Origin: an uncultured Sphaerochaeta sp.
GTDB taxonomy: Bacteria; Spirochaetota; Spirochaetia; Sphaerochaetales; Sphaerochaetaceae
DNA length: 64,000 nucleotides
Reading direction: 5' to 3'
NCBI RefSeq assembly: GCF_963677075.1
Contig: NZ_OY781873.1
Span: forward strand, 2,567,715-2,631,714
Within the stretch, counting starts at the first letter, position 1. Each line of letters starts with the position of its first letter. Both the position numbers and the translations under genes were made by a program. The notes under the pieces are model-generated. The model made no database searches. It worked only from the letters and a program-made list of their open reading frames with translations, and was not told the DNA's origin. Below, one piece after another: positions 1-6,901 of this stretch.

Positions 1-404
1 TTCTCATTCACAGCCTGTTGCTTCACTGCATTCTCGTATTGCGATTCCAACTGGCTGAGGGTAAGTTTGGCAATGGTGTCATCAATGGTAAGCAGGGTGT
101 CTCCCCCTTTCAGGGTACTTCCCAAGTCAACTGATATCTCTTGGATTTCTCCACTCAGCCGAGATTTGATACTCACTTCCCTCTGGCCCTGTACCGTACC
201 ACTGCCAATTACACGATCCCGCAGTGCTCGCTCTTCGATTGCAACAGAGGAAGAGACAACCTGGGTATAATCGGTGGCAGCACTCACTGCTTCCAATGGT
301 TCATTCACTTCTTGTTCTTGATCTGCTTTGCTGCAAGAGAGCAAGCTCGCTACAATAGTAAGAGAGATCAGGGAAAATATCAGTGTTCTCTGTGCCTTGC
401 GCAT
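1..404 (-). CDS. RND efflux periplasmic adaptor (membrane-fusion protein), N-terminal part
   Basis: Reading the minus strand from the ATG at 404 gives an uninterrupted frame running off the left edge, so only about 134 N-terminal residues are present. The first 25 residues form a lipoprotein signal ending in a lipobox (LLSC), so the protein should be lipid-anchored in the periplasm. From about residue 68 it matches the biotinyl-lipoyl-like part of HlyD/AcrA adaptors: GSGTVQGQREVSIKSRLSG, then a turn and LLTIDDT, then the start of the alpha-hairpin (LSQLESQYENA). Such adaptors link an inner-membrane RND pump to an outer-membrane channel, and the pump gene is probably just outside the window. 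A good promoter lies upstream at 444-473. Family assignment is firm; the exported substrate cannot be told. Confidence 0.85.
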   Translation of the reverse strand, partial: MRKAQRTLIFSLISLTIVASLLSCSKADQEQEVNEPLEAVSAATDYTQVVSSSVAIEERALRDRVIGSGTVQGQREVSIKSRLSGEIQEISVDLGSTLKGGDTLLTIDDTIAKLTLSQLESQYENAVKQQAVNE

Positions 405-443
405 GGTCTACCTCATTAAAATTATCATAGGAATATGTATCAA

Positions 444-473
444 ATAATAGTCTATTTCTTGTTTAACTGACAA
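444..473 (-). promoter_or_regulatory. Predicted sigma-70 promoter of the RND adaptor gene
   Basis: On the minus strand TTGTCA, an 18-base spacer and TATTAT (each 5/6 to consensus) lie about 40 bases before the adaptor ATG at 404. Confidence 0.5.
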
Positions 474-495
474 GTGTTTTGCACAATATATTTTT

Positions 496-511
496 CATAA
501 TTCGAATTATG
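496..511. promoter_or_regulatory. Perfect 16-bp palindrome, candidate repressor operator
   Basis: CATAATTCGAATTATG is a perfect inverted repeat about 22 bases upstream of the -35 box of the adaptor gene, inside the 260-base divergent region between the adaptor and the CDF-type gene. RND operons are often controlled by TetR- or MarR-type repressors with such operators, but no regulator gene is visible here. A shorter odd palindrome (GATACT-C-AGTATC) lies at 580-592. Nothing else in 405-666 looks coding. Confidence 0.35.
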
Positions 512-666
512 GGCATTGCTTGCGGTTTATGAAGGATTCCTGTATACTTCAGAATATATATCAACATATCACCTGATTTGATACTCAGTATCTGTCCTAT
601 ACGTAGGACCATAAACGGTGGTCCCGGGCGAATGAACGCCATGATTGATAGCAACAATTACTGTAT

Positions 667-1605
667 ATGTGCAATAAAAAACAAGAACTACTGTTACTAC
701 GGGTGACTACCATCGTTTGCCTCGGATTCGGCATACTCGGTTTGGTGGTCTCCATTGTCGCCAACTCAAACTCAATGCTTCTCGATGGACTCTATTCCCT
801 GATCCAAAGCATGTTCATCATCGGCTCAGGAAGGGTGGTAACCCTCCTTTTCAAGGAAGACGATGACCGATTCCCCTTTGGTTATGGAGCCTTTGAACCA
901 TTTTTCCTGGTCTTGAGGAGCCTGGTCCTGCTTACCATGGTCGTAACCATTGGAACCATGGCTGGTATTGCCATGACCCGTGGTGGTTATGCCATTACCT
1001 TTTCAATTGCCTTTCCTGTCTCGATATTTTCCTTGGTTGTCTGTTTTGTTGTTTGGCTTGCCCTTGCAAACAAGGCCAAAAAACTGAGCAGCCCGACCCT
1101 CCGCTCGGAGAGCAAGGCATGGTTGCTGGACACCCTTCTCTCCCTTGCCTCAGTGCTTGCAATAGGAATGGTTGGCTTGATCAAGCAGACACGTTTTGCA
1201 TTCTTGAGCAACTACATTGACCCGGCACTTACCGTGCTTTTCCTGGCTTTCCTCAGTCCAGTGCTTATCAAGGACCTGGTTATCTACAGCAGGGAACTCT
1301 TGGGGGCAGCTCCTACCATCTCGGTACAGGCAACACTGGAGAAAATCACCAACCGCTTCGTGAAAAAATATGCCTTCCGAAAGGCAGAGGTCTATGCATT
1401 GAAGCGGGGACGTTCCTTGATGGTTGTCATCTATGTCTACCTCTCTGAGGAGCGACCGGTAAAGCAGCTTGATGCAATCCGCCTGGAGATGATCAAGGCG
1501 ATGTACTCCTATTCAAACTTCTGTGACACCGATATCGTATTTACACTCGATGACAGGTGGGTGGACTATCAGACACCATTTGCCATTGCAGGCCAGAAAG
1601 CCTGA
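667..1605 (+). CDS. Cation diffusion facilitator (CDF) family membrane protein, atypical metal site
   Basis: A 312-residue inner-membrane protein with about six hydrophobic segments in the N-terminal two thirds and a soluble C-terminal domain, the CDF layout. The family loop appears as FPFGYGAFEPF (residues 69-79). Canonical CDFs bind Zn/Fe/Mn through two acidic residues in TM2 and His/Asp plus Asp in TM5 (E. coli YiiP D45, D49, H153, D157). Aligning on the shared SL pair, these become Tyr43, Gln47, Ala151 and Asp155, so only one ligand remains. The transported ion, and whether it is a metal exporter at all, is therefore uncertain. The ATG has no good Shine-Dalgarno. The gene ends against the convergent esterase gene with no gap. 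Confidence 0.75.
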   Translation: MCNKKQELLLLRVTTIVCLGFGILGLVVSIVANSNSMLLDGLYSLIQSMFIIGSGRVVTLLFKEDDDRFPFGYGAFEPFFLVLRSLVLLTMVVTIGTMAGIAMTRGGYAITFSIAFPVSIFSLVVCFVVWLALANKAKKLSSPTLRSESKAWLLDTLLSLASVLAIGMVGLIKQTRFAFLSNYIDPALTVLFLAFLSPVLIKDLVIYSRELLGAAPTISVQATLEKITNRFVKKYAFRKAEVYALKRGRSLMVVIYVYLSEERPVKQLDAIRLEMIKAMYSYSNFCDTDIVFTLDDRWVDYQTPFAIAGQKA

Positions 1606-2364
1606 TCAGAGAGGCAGCCACCTCAGCACACGTTTCAGTGCCTTGTCCCAGAACTTCCAGGTATGCCCTCCCGGGTGCTGGTCATAGATAACGTCATGGG
1701 TCTCTTGCAATGTCTCAACAAATCGCAGGTTATCCTGCAACAGGGCATCCTCATCACCACAGGTCACATAGAATGACGGCTTGGGAGAGAGTTCCTTTCG
1801 AGACAATGCCATCAGGTCATGTTCACTGTCTTTAACTTCATAGGAGCCAAAGGTATTCTCCCACTCATGTGGGAAAATCTTTACTGAGTCCCCAAGCGTA
1901 TTGGCCAGCGCCACCAGGTCCAAGGCACCGCTCATGCTTGCAGCCCTGCTGTATAGGTCGGGACGCGTGAGAGCGGCCTTGAATGCCCCATATCCTCCCA
2001 TCGACAGTCCTGCGATAAAGGTATCCTCGCGTTTGGTACTGACGGTAAAAACAGAGGAGAGGAACCGAGGAAGTTCTTCACTCAGGAAGGTAAAATAGGG
2101 GTAGCCACGTTCCTGGTCGGTGTAGAAGCTTCTTCCAACCGATGGCATCACAACCACCAAGGGAAGATTTCTCACATACCGTTCAATTGCCGAATTTCGC
2201 ACATAACTCTGTTCATTCTGCTTTATCCCATGCAGCAGGTAGAGCACTTTATAGGGACCGCCAGGAATATCAGGTGAGCGGTCACATCGCTGGGGATAGA
2301 TGACCGTGAGAGAAACATCCAGCTGGAGGGTATCAGAAAAAAGGGAGATATCGAGTAATGCCAT
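1606..2364 (-). CDS. Alpha/beta-hydrolase esterase (EstA/tributyrin esterase-like)
   Basis: A 252-residue cytoplasmic hydrolase with no signal peptide, the usual length for the EstA / esterase D-like group. The nucleophile elbow is GLSMGG with Ser121. The likely acid is Asp204 or Asp206 in CGDEDALL, and the base is His234 in PGGHTWKFW. The oxyanion region follows the first core strand (VLYLLHGIKQN, residues 40-50). Related enzymes hydrolyse short acyl esters or deacetylate sugars; the substrate cannot be read from sequence. A good ribosome site (AAGGAGCG) precedes the ATG at 2364. It is convergent with the CDF-type gene, the two stop codons lying side by side. Confidence 0.85.
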   Translation of the reverse strand: MALLDISLFSDTLQLDVSLTVIYPQRCDRSPDIPGGPYKVLYLLHGIKQNEQSYVRNSAIERYVRNLPLVVVMPSVGRSFYTDQERGYPYFTFLSEELPRFLSSVFTVSTKREDTFIAGLSMGGYGAFKAALTRPDLYSRAASMSGALDLVALANTLGDSVKIFPHEWENTFGSYEVKDSEHDLMALSRKELSPKPSFYVTCGDEDALLQDNLRFVETLQETHDVIYDQHPGGHTWKFWDKALKRVLRWLPL

Positions 2365-2490
2365 AAACGCTCCTTCTTGGGAGGTACTCTACCCCAATTG
2401 AGGAAATGTTTCCATTCAATTTCTTTTGTAATCTTTCCTCTTCTCCTTTGTTATCATTATGGATACACTGAGTCTGTTTGGAGGGGTTCA

Positions 2491-2841
2491 ATGAGGCTGC
2501 GCTCTCGCCTAGTACAGTTTGTAGTCATCTTTTTGCTTTTGGGTACCATTGCACTGGTATCCAGTTGTGGTGTCTACAGCAAGACCCCTGCCATAAACCC
2601 TGATGAAGAACACTGGGAAGGGCCTCTCCTTGATGGGACGGAAATGGAAGATGTCCAGATTACCATCAAACCCCAACAGAAAGCCATTGTCATCAATCTA
2701 GAAGATCTGGATGTGGATCCCGCGGTACTGATGCAATATCTTCGCGCAAAAGAGTCACAATACCAGTCCTTTTCTGTGGAGGCTTCCGATTCGTATGTCC
2801 TGGTGATCAGGAAGCAGGATCTTGAACCTGATTCAGAGTGA
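2491..2841 (+). CDS. Small lipoprotein, function unknown
   Basis: The best start is the ATG at 2491, preceded by GGAGGGG; the open frame extends upstream to 2377 but without a ribosome site or sensible signal. The resulting protein of 116 residues opens with Arg-rich MRLRSR, a hydrophobic stretch and a lipobox (LVSSC), so it is a predicted lipoprotein with about 90 exposed residues. The mature part is acidic with short beta-like segments (VQITIKPQQKAIVINL; YVLVIRK). I do not recognise a family. Its last nine bases overlap the stop of the convergent gene at 2833. Confidence 0.7.
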   Translation: MRLRSRLVQFVVIFLLLGTIALVSSCGVYSKTPAINPDEEHWEGPLLDGTEMEDVQITIKPQQKAIVINLEDLDVDPAVLMQYLRAKESQYQSFSVEASDSYVLVIRKQDLEPDSE

Positions 2842-3273
2842 TGATTCTATCTGGATAGCAAGCAACACCCACCTTTCATCTTCACTACGATTCCAGACCA
2901 TGGTACCCCACTGGTAGTCTGGCTCATGTACACAGAACGGAACCTCATACAAGTCTGATCGAACCACTGCCCTACCTACCTGCACTTGCTTTGCTGGCAA
3001 CAGAGAAGCCAACTGTTGGTCATAGGTATTGGTGAATGCCTTTCTCAGCACCTCACTGACATACTCCTCAAGCCATCCTGGCCCATAGGAGTTCATCAAT
3101 GCTTGCCTGGTAATTGCTTCTGCACTACCTTCCTCGCCACTGACAATCTGTCCAATCGAAGCATCGCTAGGAAGCTGCGCTCCATACGCCTCAGGAAACG
3201 GCAAGGTTTCATTTGCAAAAAGGGGAACCACACAGAACATTACTATGATCAGGAGAGAAATGCATTCTTTCAT
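2833..3273 (-). CDS. Predicted exported protein, function unknown
   Basis: Starting at the ATG at 3273 gives 146 residues beginning MKECISLLIIVMFCVVPLFA, a clean Sec signal peptide with cleavage after LFA. The mature part has about 125 residues and ends in a beta-rich segment (VRSDLYEVPFCVH; WVLLAIQIE). An in-frame ATG at 3291 would add six residues. No Shine-Dalgarno precedes 3273. Instead a perfect TTGACA with a weak -10 placed six bases before the ATG suggests a leaderless message (see 3280-3308). I do not recognise the family. It lies divergently from kdgT. Confidence 0.65.
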   Translation of the reverse strand: MKECISLLIIVMFCVVPLFANETLPFPEAYGAQLPSDASIGQIVSGEEGSAEAITRQALMNSYGPGWLEEYVSEVLRKAFTNTYDQQLASLLPAKQVQVGRAVVRSDLYEVPFCVHEPDYQWGTMVWNRSEDERWVLLAIQIESSL

Positions 3274-3279
3274 ACTTTT

Positions 3280-3308
3280 TATATGATGCATTTCTTTTAC
3301 AATGTCAA
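3280..3308 (-). promoter_or_regulatory. Predicted leaderless promoter of the exported-protein gene
   Basis: Minus strand: TTGACA (perfect), 17 bases, CATATA, six bases, ATG at 3273. The overlapping TATAAA could instead be the -10 at four bases from the ATG. There is no Shine-Dalgarno. This is one of seven similar arrangements in the window. Confidence 0.4.
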
Positions 3309-3395
3309 AGGATTTTCTTTTTTCTGGACTTTTTGGACATCTATGATAAGGTGTAACAAGTTTGCAATCAAAACAGAAAAAAGGAGACTCACAAC

Positions 3396-4427
3396 ATGAA
3401 GATGGGAAAAGTTCCAATTCTCGAGACGATCAACAAGATTCCTGGTGGATTGATGGTAGTACCTTTGGTACTCGGTGTATTGACCAATACATTCTTTCCT
3501 GAAGCATTGATGATCGGTAGTTTTACCACAGCATTCTTCAAGTCAGGCGCACTTACCTTGATCGCATTGCTCTTTTTCTGCAGTGGAGCACAGATTCAGT
3601 TCAGAACTGCTGGTATGTCACTCTATAAAGGAGTGGTCCTCAATTTCAGCAAGGTTCTCTTCGGTGTAAGTTTCGGCGTTATCTTCGCAAAACTTGCTGG
3701 TCCTGAAGCTGCATTCCTCGGTGTCACACCGCTCGCCATGATCAGTGCCATGTCCAACAGTAATGGTGGACTCTACACAGCACTTGCTTCCAAGTATGGT
3801 GATGAGTCCGATGTTGGTGCAATCGCCGTCATCTCCTCCAATGATGGACCTTTCTTCGAAATGGCTTTCATGGGTGTTGCCGGAGTTGCAAACATTCCTC
3901 TCATGAGTCTTGTAGCAGTCATTGTTCCCATCATCGTTGGTATGATTCTTGGTAACCTTGATGAGAGAATCAGGGAGTTCCTCAAGCCCGGTATGTTTAT
4001 TGCAATCTTCACCTTCGCCTTCCCTCTCGGTGCGGGACTGAGTCTTCAGACGATCATCGAAGCCGGTCTTCCTGGTATCGTCCTTGGTCTGATGACCCTT
4101 ATCATCACCGGTGTTCCTTCCTACTTCATCTTCAAGTGGTTGGTTCCCAAGAAGTCAAGAAGAACTGCTGCCGTCGGTGCTGCTGTCGGTACCTCTGCCG
4201 GTAACTCAATTGCCACCCCGGCTGCCATTGCATTGGTAGACCCAGCTTGGGCCCCATTTGCAGACAAGGCAACCGTTCAGGTAGCTGCTTCTATCATCGT
4301 TACTGCCTTGCTGGTTCCATTCCTGGTCGATTTCTTCTACAGGTGGGATTTGAAGCGGGGACTTGTAAACGAGCATCCTACCACAAGCGCTGAACCTGCG
4401 GTTGACGCAAAAGGCCAACAGTTATAA
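3396..4427 (+). CDS. kdgT: 2-keto-3-deoxygluconate permease family transporter (KdgT-like)
   Basis: A 343-residue, highly hydrophobic protein of about ten membrane segments. It opens with the KdgT signature NKIPGGLMVVPLVLG (residues 13-27) and keeps the conserved glycine/asparagine-rich stretch SAMSNSNGGLYTAL and the NSIATPAAIA motif near residue 270. Known KdgT proteins carry 2-keto-3-deoxygluconate into the cell by cation symport. Here the next genes encode four-carbon acid-sugar enzymes rather than KDG kinase or aldolase, so the true substrate may be threonate, erythronate or a similar aldonate (inference from context). AAGGAG stands well placed before the ATG. It runs into larA across a gap holding a palindrome and a hairpin. 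Confidence 0.85.
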   Translation: MKMGKVPILETINKIPGGLMVVPLVLGVLTNTFFPEALMIGSFTTAFFKSGALTLIALLFFCSGAQIQFRTAGMSLYKGVVLNFSKVLFGVSFGVIFAKLAGPEAAFLGVTPLAMISAMSNSNGGLYTALASKYGDESDVGAIAVISSNDGPFFEMAFMGVAGVANIPLMSLVAVIVPIIVGMILGNLDERIREFLKPGMFIAIFTFAFPLGAGLSLQTIIEAGLPGIVLGLMTLIITGVPSYFIFKWLVPKKSRRTAAVGAAVGTSAGNSIATPAAIALVDPAWAPFADKATVQVAASIIVTALLVPFLVDFFYRWDLKRGLVNEHPTTSAEPAVDAKGQQL

Positions 4428-4443
4428 GCTGAGTGTGCACGTT

Positions 4444-4453
4444 TTGTATACAA
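4444..4453. promoter_or_regulatory. Palindrome TTGTATACAA, GntR/FCD-type operator candidate
   Basis: A perfect 10-bp palindrome between the permease and racemase genes, of the form bound by many FCD-subfamily GntR regulators. It resembles the site before the GntR gene at 27886-27895 (TGGTATACCA). No regulator gene is adjacent to this module. Confidence 0.35.
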
Positions 4454-4458
4454 TTATC

Positions 4459-4488
4459 AAGAAAGACGGGCAAACGCTCGTCTTTCTT
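4459..4488 (+). terminator. Intercistronic hairpin between permease and LarA-like gene
   Basis: AAGAAAGACG pairs perfectly with CGTCTTTCTT, the stem extending inward to an AAAC loop. It ends 18 bases before the LarA-like ATG and just upstream of its AAAGGAG site. It may attenuate or stabilise rather than fully terminate, since no T-run follows the stem. Confidence 0.45.
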
Positions 4489-4505
4489 TGCTAAAGGAGT
4501 CAACC

Positions 4506-5855
4506 ATGCTGGTACATAACCCAATAGACAGCCAAGGAAAGAAACTAGAACTTCCCGAACATACCACAGTGTATGCAATGAAGGCACCAAAGGCACTCAG
4601 TGACCCAAAACAGGCGGTTTCTGAGGCACTGGCCAATCCCATTGCATCTGACAGTTTCCAGAGTATTGCCAAAGCCAAGCTTGATGCAAACCCACAGGCA
4701 AAGGCGGTAATTGTCATCTCTGACAATACCCGGCCCGTCCCCTACAAAGGAGAGGGAAATATCTTGGTACCCCTGCTCGAGGTACTGCTTGAAACCGGTT
4801 ATAAGAGGGAGAATCTTACAGTACTCATTGCTACAGGTACCCACCGCCCGATGACCGATGATGAGATTGAGCGCATTATCGATCCCTGGGTATTCGAGCA
4901 TGGGATTTCCATTATCAACCACGATTGCAAAGAGGATGACAACCTCACCTACCTCGGAAAGACTGATCGTGGAAGTGAAGTAAAGATCAACAGCCTCTAT
5001 GTAGAAGCTGACCTGAAGATCCTCACTGGATTGGTCGAAAGCCACTTCATGGCAGGTGTCAGTGGGGGACGAAAGTCTGTATGCCCTGGTCTGATCAGTG
5101 AACATGGCACCTTCCTCTTCCACGGTGCGGACCTCATGGGTCATAAGAACAGCTGCGACTTGCTCCTCGATGGCAATCCAGTTCATGAGGAATCCCTCGC
5201 TTTTGCGAAGATGGCTGGGGTTGATTTTATCATCAATGTTACCCTGGACCATGCTTTCAATATCACCGGGGTATTTGCTGGTGACCTGGAGGCAGCCCAT
5301 CAGGAAGCCTTTGAGATGGTCAAGGGATATGCAAAGATACCCATCAGGGAAGAGGCCGATATCGTCATTACCCATGGTGGGTTTGTCGGTATCAACCACT
5401 ATCAGAGTGCGAAGGCAGCCTTTGCTGCAATCGGCGCAATGAAGAAGGATGGATACCTGATCAGCATCTCCAACTTCACAGACAAGAAAGATGTCGTGGG
5501 TTCGGTGATGTACAAGACTGTACTCAGCATCCTGGCGCTTACCAGCGCAGAGGAACTGGTAACCCTCCTGCACAGCAAGGATTGGCCGTTCATGCCAGAC
5601 CAGTGGCAGGTACAGAAGTGGGCTTCGGTATTCGAGAAGATTCCTTTGGACCACTACTATTATTATGCTCCTCAGATTGTAGGAGAGAACAACAGCGGCC
5701 TTCCAGGAATTGATGCCTCCTTACTTACCCAGAGCACTGACTACAGCGAAGTGATCAAGAGAGTCATTGAGCAGATTGAGAAGAGAGAGCAAAGAAAGGA
5801 CCTCAAGGTTCTCTATCTAAGCGATGGCCCTTATGCCATCCCCTACGTGGAGTAA
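4506..5855 (+). CDS. LarA-family nickel-dependent racemase/epimerase
   Basis: With the ATG at 4506 (AAAGGAG seven bases before), the protein has 449 residues, slightly longer than lactate racemase LarA. All LarA landmarks are present: DNTRP with Arg76, TGTHR with His113, His180 in GLVESH, Lys190 in SGGRKSV and His206 in LFHGADL. These correspond to L. plantarum Arg75, His108, His174, Lys184 (cofactor-bearing) and His200 (nickel ligand). The enzyme should therefore carry the nickel-pincer nucleotide and invert the C2 hydroxyl of a 2-hydroxy acid. Neighbours PdxA2 and a DUF1537 kinase point to a four-carbon aldonate, for example D-erythronate/D-threonate epimerisation (inference). The cofactor genes larB, larC and larE are not in the window. 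A strong convergent hairpin follows the stop. Confidence 0.88.
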   Translation: MLVHNPIDSQGKKLELPEHTTVYAMKAPKALSDPKQAVSEALANPIASDSFQSIAKAKLDANPQAKAVIVISDNTRPVPYKGEGNILVPLLEVLLETGYKRENLTVLIATGTHRPMTDDEIERIIDPWVFEHGISIINHDCKEDDNLTYLGKTDRGSEVKINSLYVEADLKILTGLVESHFMAGVSGGRKSVCPGLISEHGTFLFHGADLMGHKNSCDLLLDGNPVHEESLAFAKMAGVDFIINVTLDHAFNITGVFAGDLEAAHQEAFEMVKGYAKIPIREEADIVITHGGFVGINHYQSAKAAFAAIGAMKKDGYLISISNFTDKKDVVGSVMYKTVLSILALTSAEELVTLLHSKDWPFMPDQWQVQKWASVFEKIPLDHYYYYAPQIVGENNSGLPGIDASLLTQSTDYSEVIKRVIEQIEKREQRKDLKVLYLSDGPYAIPYVE

Positions 5856-5883
5856 TGTTCGAGACAGTTGTTGGATTGTAAGA

Positions 5884-5910
5884 GAAAGAGGAGGCGTTGC
5901 CTCCTCTTTC
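5884..5910. terminator. Bidirectional terminator between larA-like and pdxA2-like genes
   Basis: GAAAGAGGAGGC and GCCTCCTCTTTC form a perfect 12-bp stem with a GTT loop, placed between two convergent genes. The stem's own T-rich side serves both directions. Confidence 0.75.
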
Positions 5911-5917
5911 CTTGCTT

Positions 5918-6889
5918 CTAGAGCCTCTCCCCGATCTCAATTGCCTCGAGCAGGCTTCTCTCACTTGCAATCAGCTTTCCGGCAATATCGAACGCGGTAC
6001 CGTGGTCAACAGAGGTTCTGATGACGTCCAAACCAACGGTAATGTTCACCCCGTTCTCGAAACTGAGCATCTTCAGGGGGATATGCCCTTGATCGTGATA
6101 CATGGCCACCACGATATCCCAGGAACCCTGTAATGCTTTCAGGAAAACCGTATCAGGAGGGATTGGACCACTGACTTGCAGACCTTCAGCTTTTGCTTCC
6201 TGGATTGCTGGAATGATTTCCTTGATCTCCTCATCACCAAAAATGCCATTCTCCCCTGCGTGTGGATTCAATCCAGCAACGGCAATCCTTGGATTGTCAT
6301 AGCCAATCTTTGTCAGTGTCTCATGGGCCAGATGAATGACTTCAAGTACTCTTTTTTTCTTGCAAAGGTCACAGGCATTCCGCAAGGAAACATGGGTTGA
6401 GACGTGGATTACCTTCAGTTTCTCGCTGTATAGCAGCATTGCATACCGCTCCCCTTTGGTGAACGCACCGAAGATCTCGGTATGACCGGCGTAGGGAAAA
6501 CCAGCCAGGTGGAGCGCTTCCTTGTTGAGCGGAGCGGTAACCACTGAGGAGATATCCTTTCGTAAGGCAAATTCGATCGCCGATCGTACACTTTCAAAGG
6601 CGATGGTACCACCAAGGGAGGTTACTACCCCAACCTCAATCTGGGAGATGTCTACCGGATGTGGATCATATATATTGATCGCAGAGTCATCCCAATCATC
6701 CATCTTCTTGATTGAGTTGAACCTCATCTCATACCCAAGCAGCGAGTTGTAATACTCCAACAGCGAACGGGTCCCAAACAGGAGAGCACTCCTCTGGTAC
6801 TCCTTCCTTGCATGCAATGCCTTGAGGGTGATCTCAGGACCAATGCCACAGGGATCTCCAAGTGTAATTCCAAATTTTTTATCTTTCAT
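5918..6889 (-). CDS. PdxA-family dehydrogenase, probably PdxA2 (acid-sugar 4-phosphate dehydrogenase)
   Basis: A 323-residue protein of the PdxA family. Conserved blocks include GDPCGIGPEI near the N-terminus, VTAPLNKEALHLAGFPYAGH (about residues 117-136) and the metal-binding histidines at about 166 (STHVSL), 210 (NPHAGENG) and 265 (MYHDQGH), close to E. coli PdxA H166, H211 and H266. PdxA makes PLP; PdxA2 paralogues oxidise D-threonate or D-erythronate 4-phosphate, and the product decarboxylates to DHAP. The adjacent DUF1537 kinase in the same operon (12 bases apart) favours the PdxA2 role. ATG 6889 is chosen over GTG 6892 because AAGGAG is then six bases away. Confidence 0.85.
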   Translation of the reverse strand: MKDKKFGITLGDPCGIGPEITLKALHARKEYQRSALLFGTRSLLEYYNSLLGYEMRFNSIKKMDDWDDSAINIYDPHPVDISQIEVGVVTSLGGTIAFESVRSAIEFALRKDISSVVTAPLNKEALHLAGFPYAGHTEIFGAFTKGERYAMLLYSEKLKVIHVSTHVSLRNACDLCKKKRVLEVIHLAHETLTKIGYDNPRIAVAGLNPHAGENGIFGDEEIKEIIPAIQEAKAEGLQVSGPIPPDTVFLKALQGSWDIVVAMYHDQGHIPLKMLSFENGVNITVGLDVIRTSVDHGTAFDIAGKLIASERSLLEAIEIGERL

Positions 6890-6901
6890 CACGTTCTCCT
6901 T

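Noticed and set aside
463..657. A 64-codon minus-strand frame in the divergent region
   Set aside because: No ribosome site, low-complexity hydrophobic product; the region is better explained by promoters and palindromes.
4545..5654. A 369-codon open frame on the minus strand
   Set aside because: It lies entirely antisense to the well-supported LarA-family gene, has no ribosome site and no recognisable protein character.
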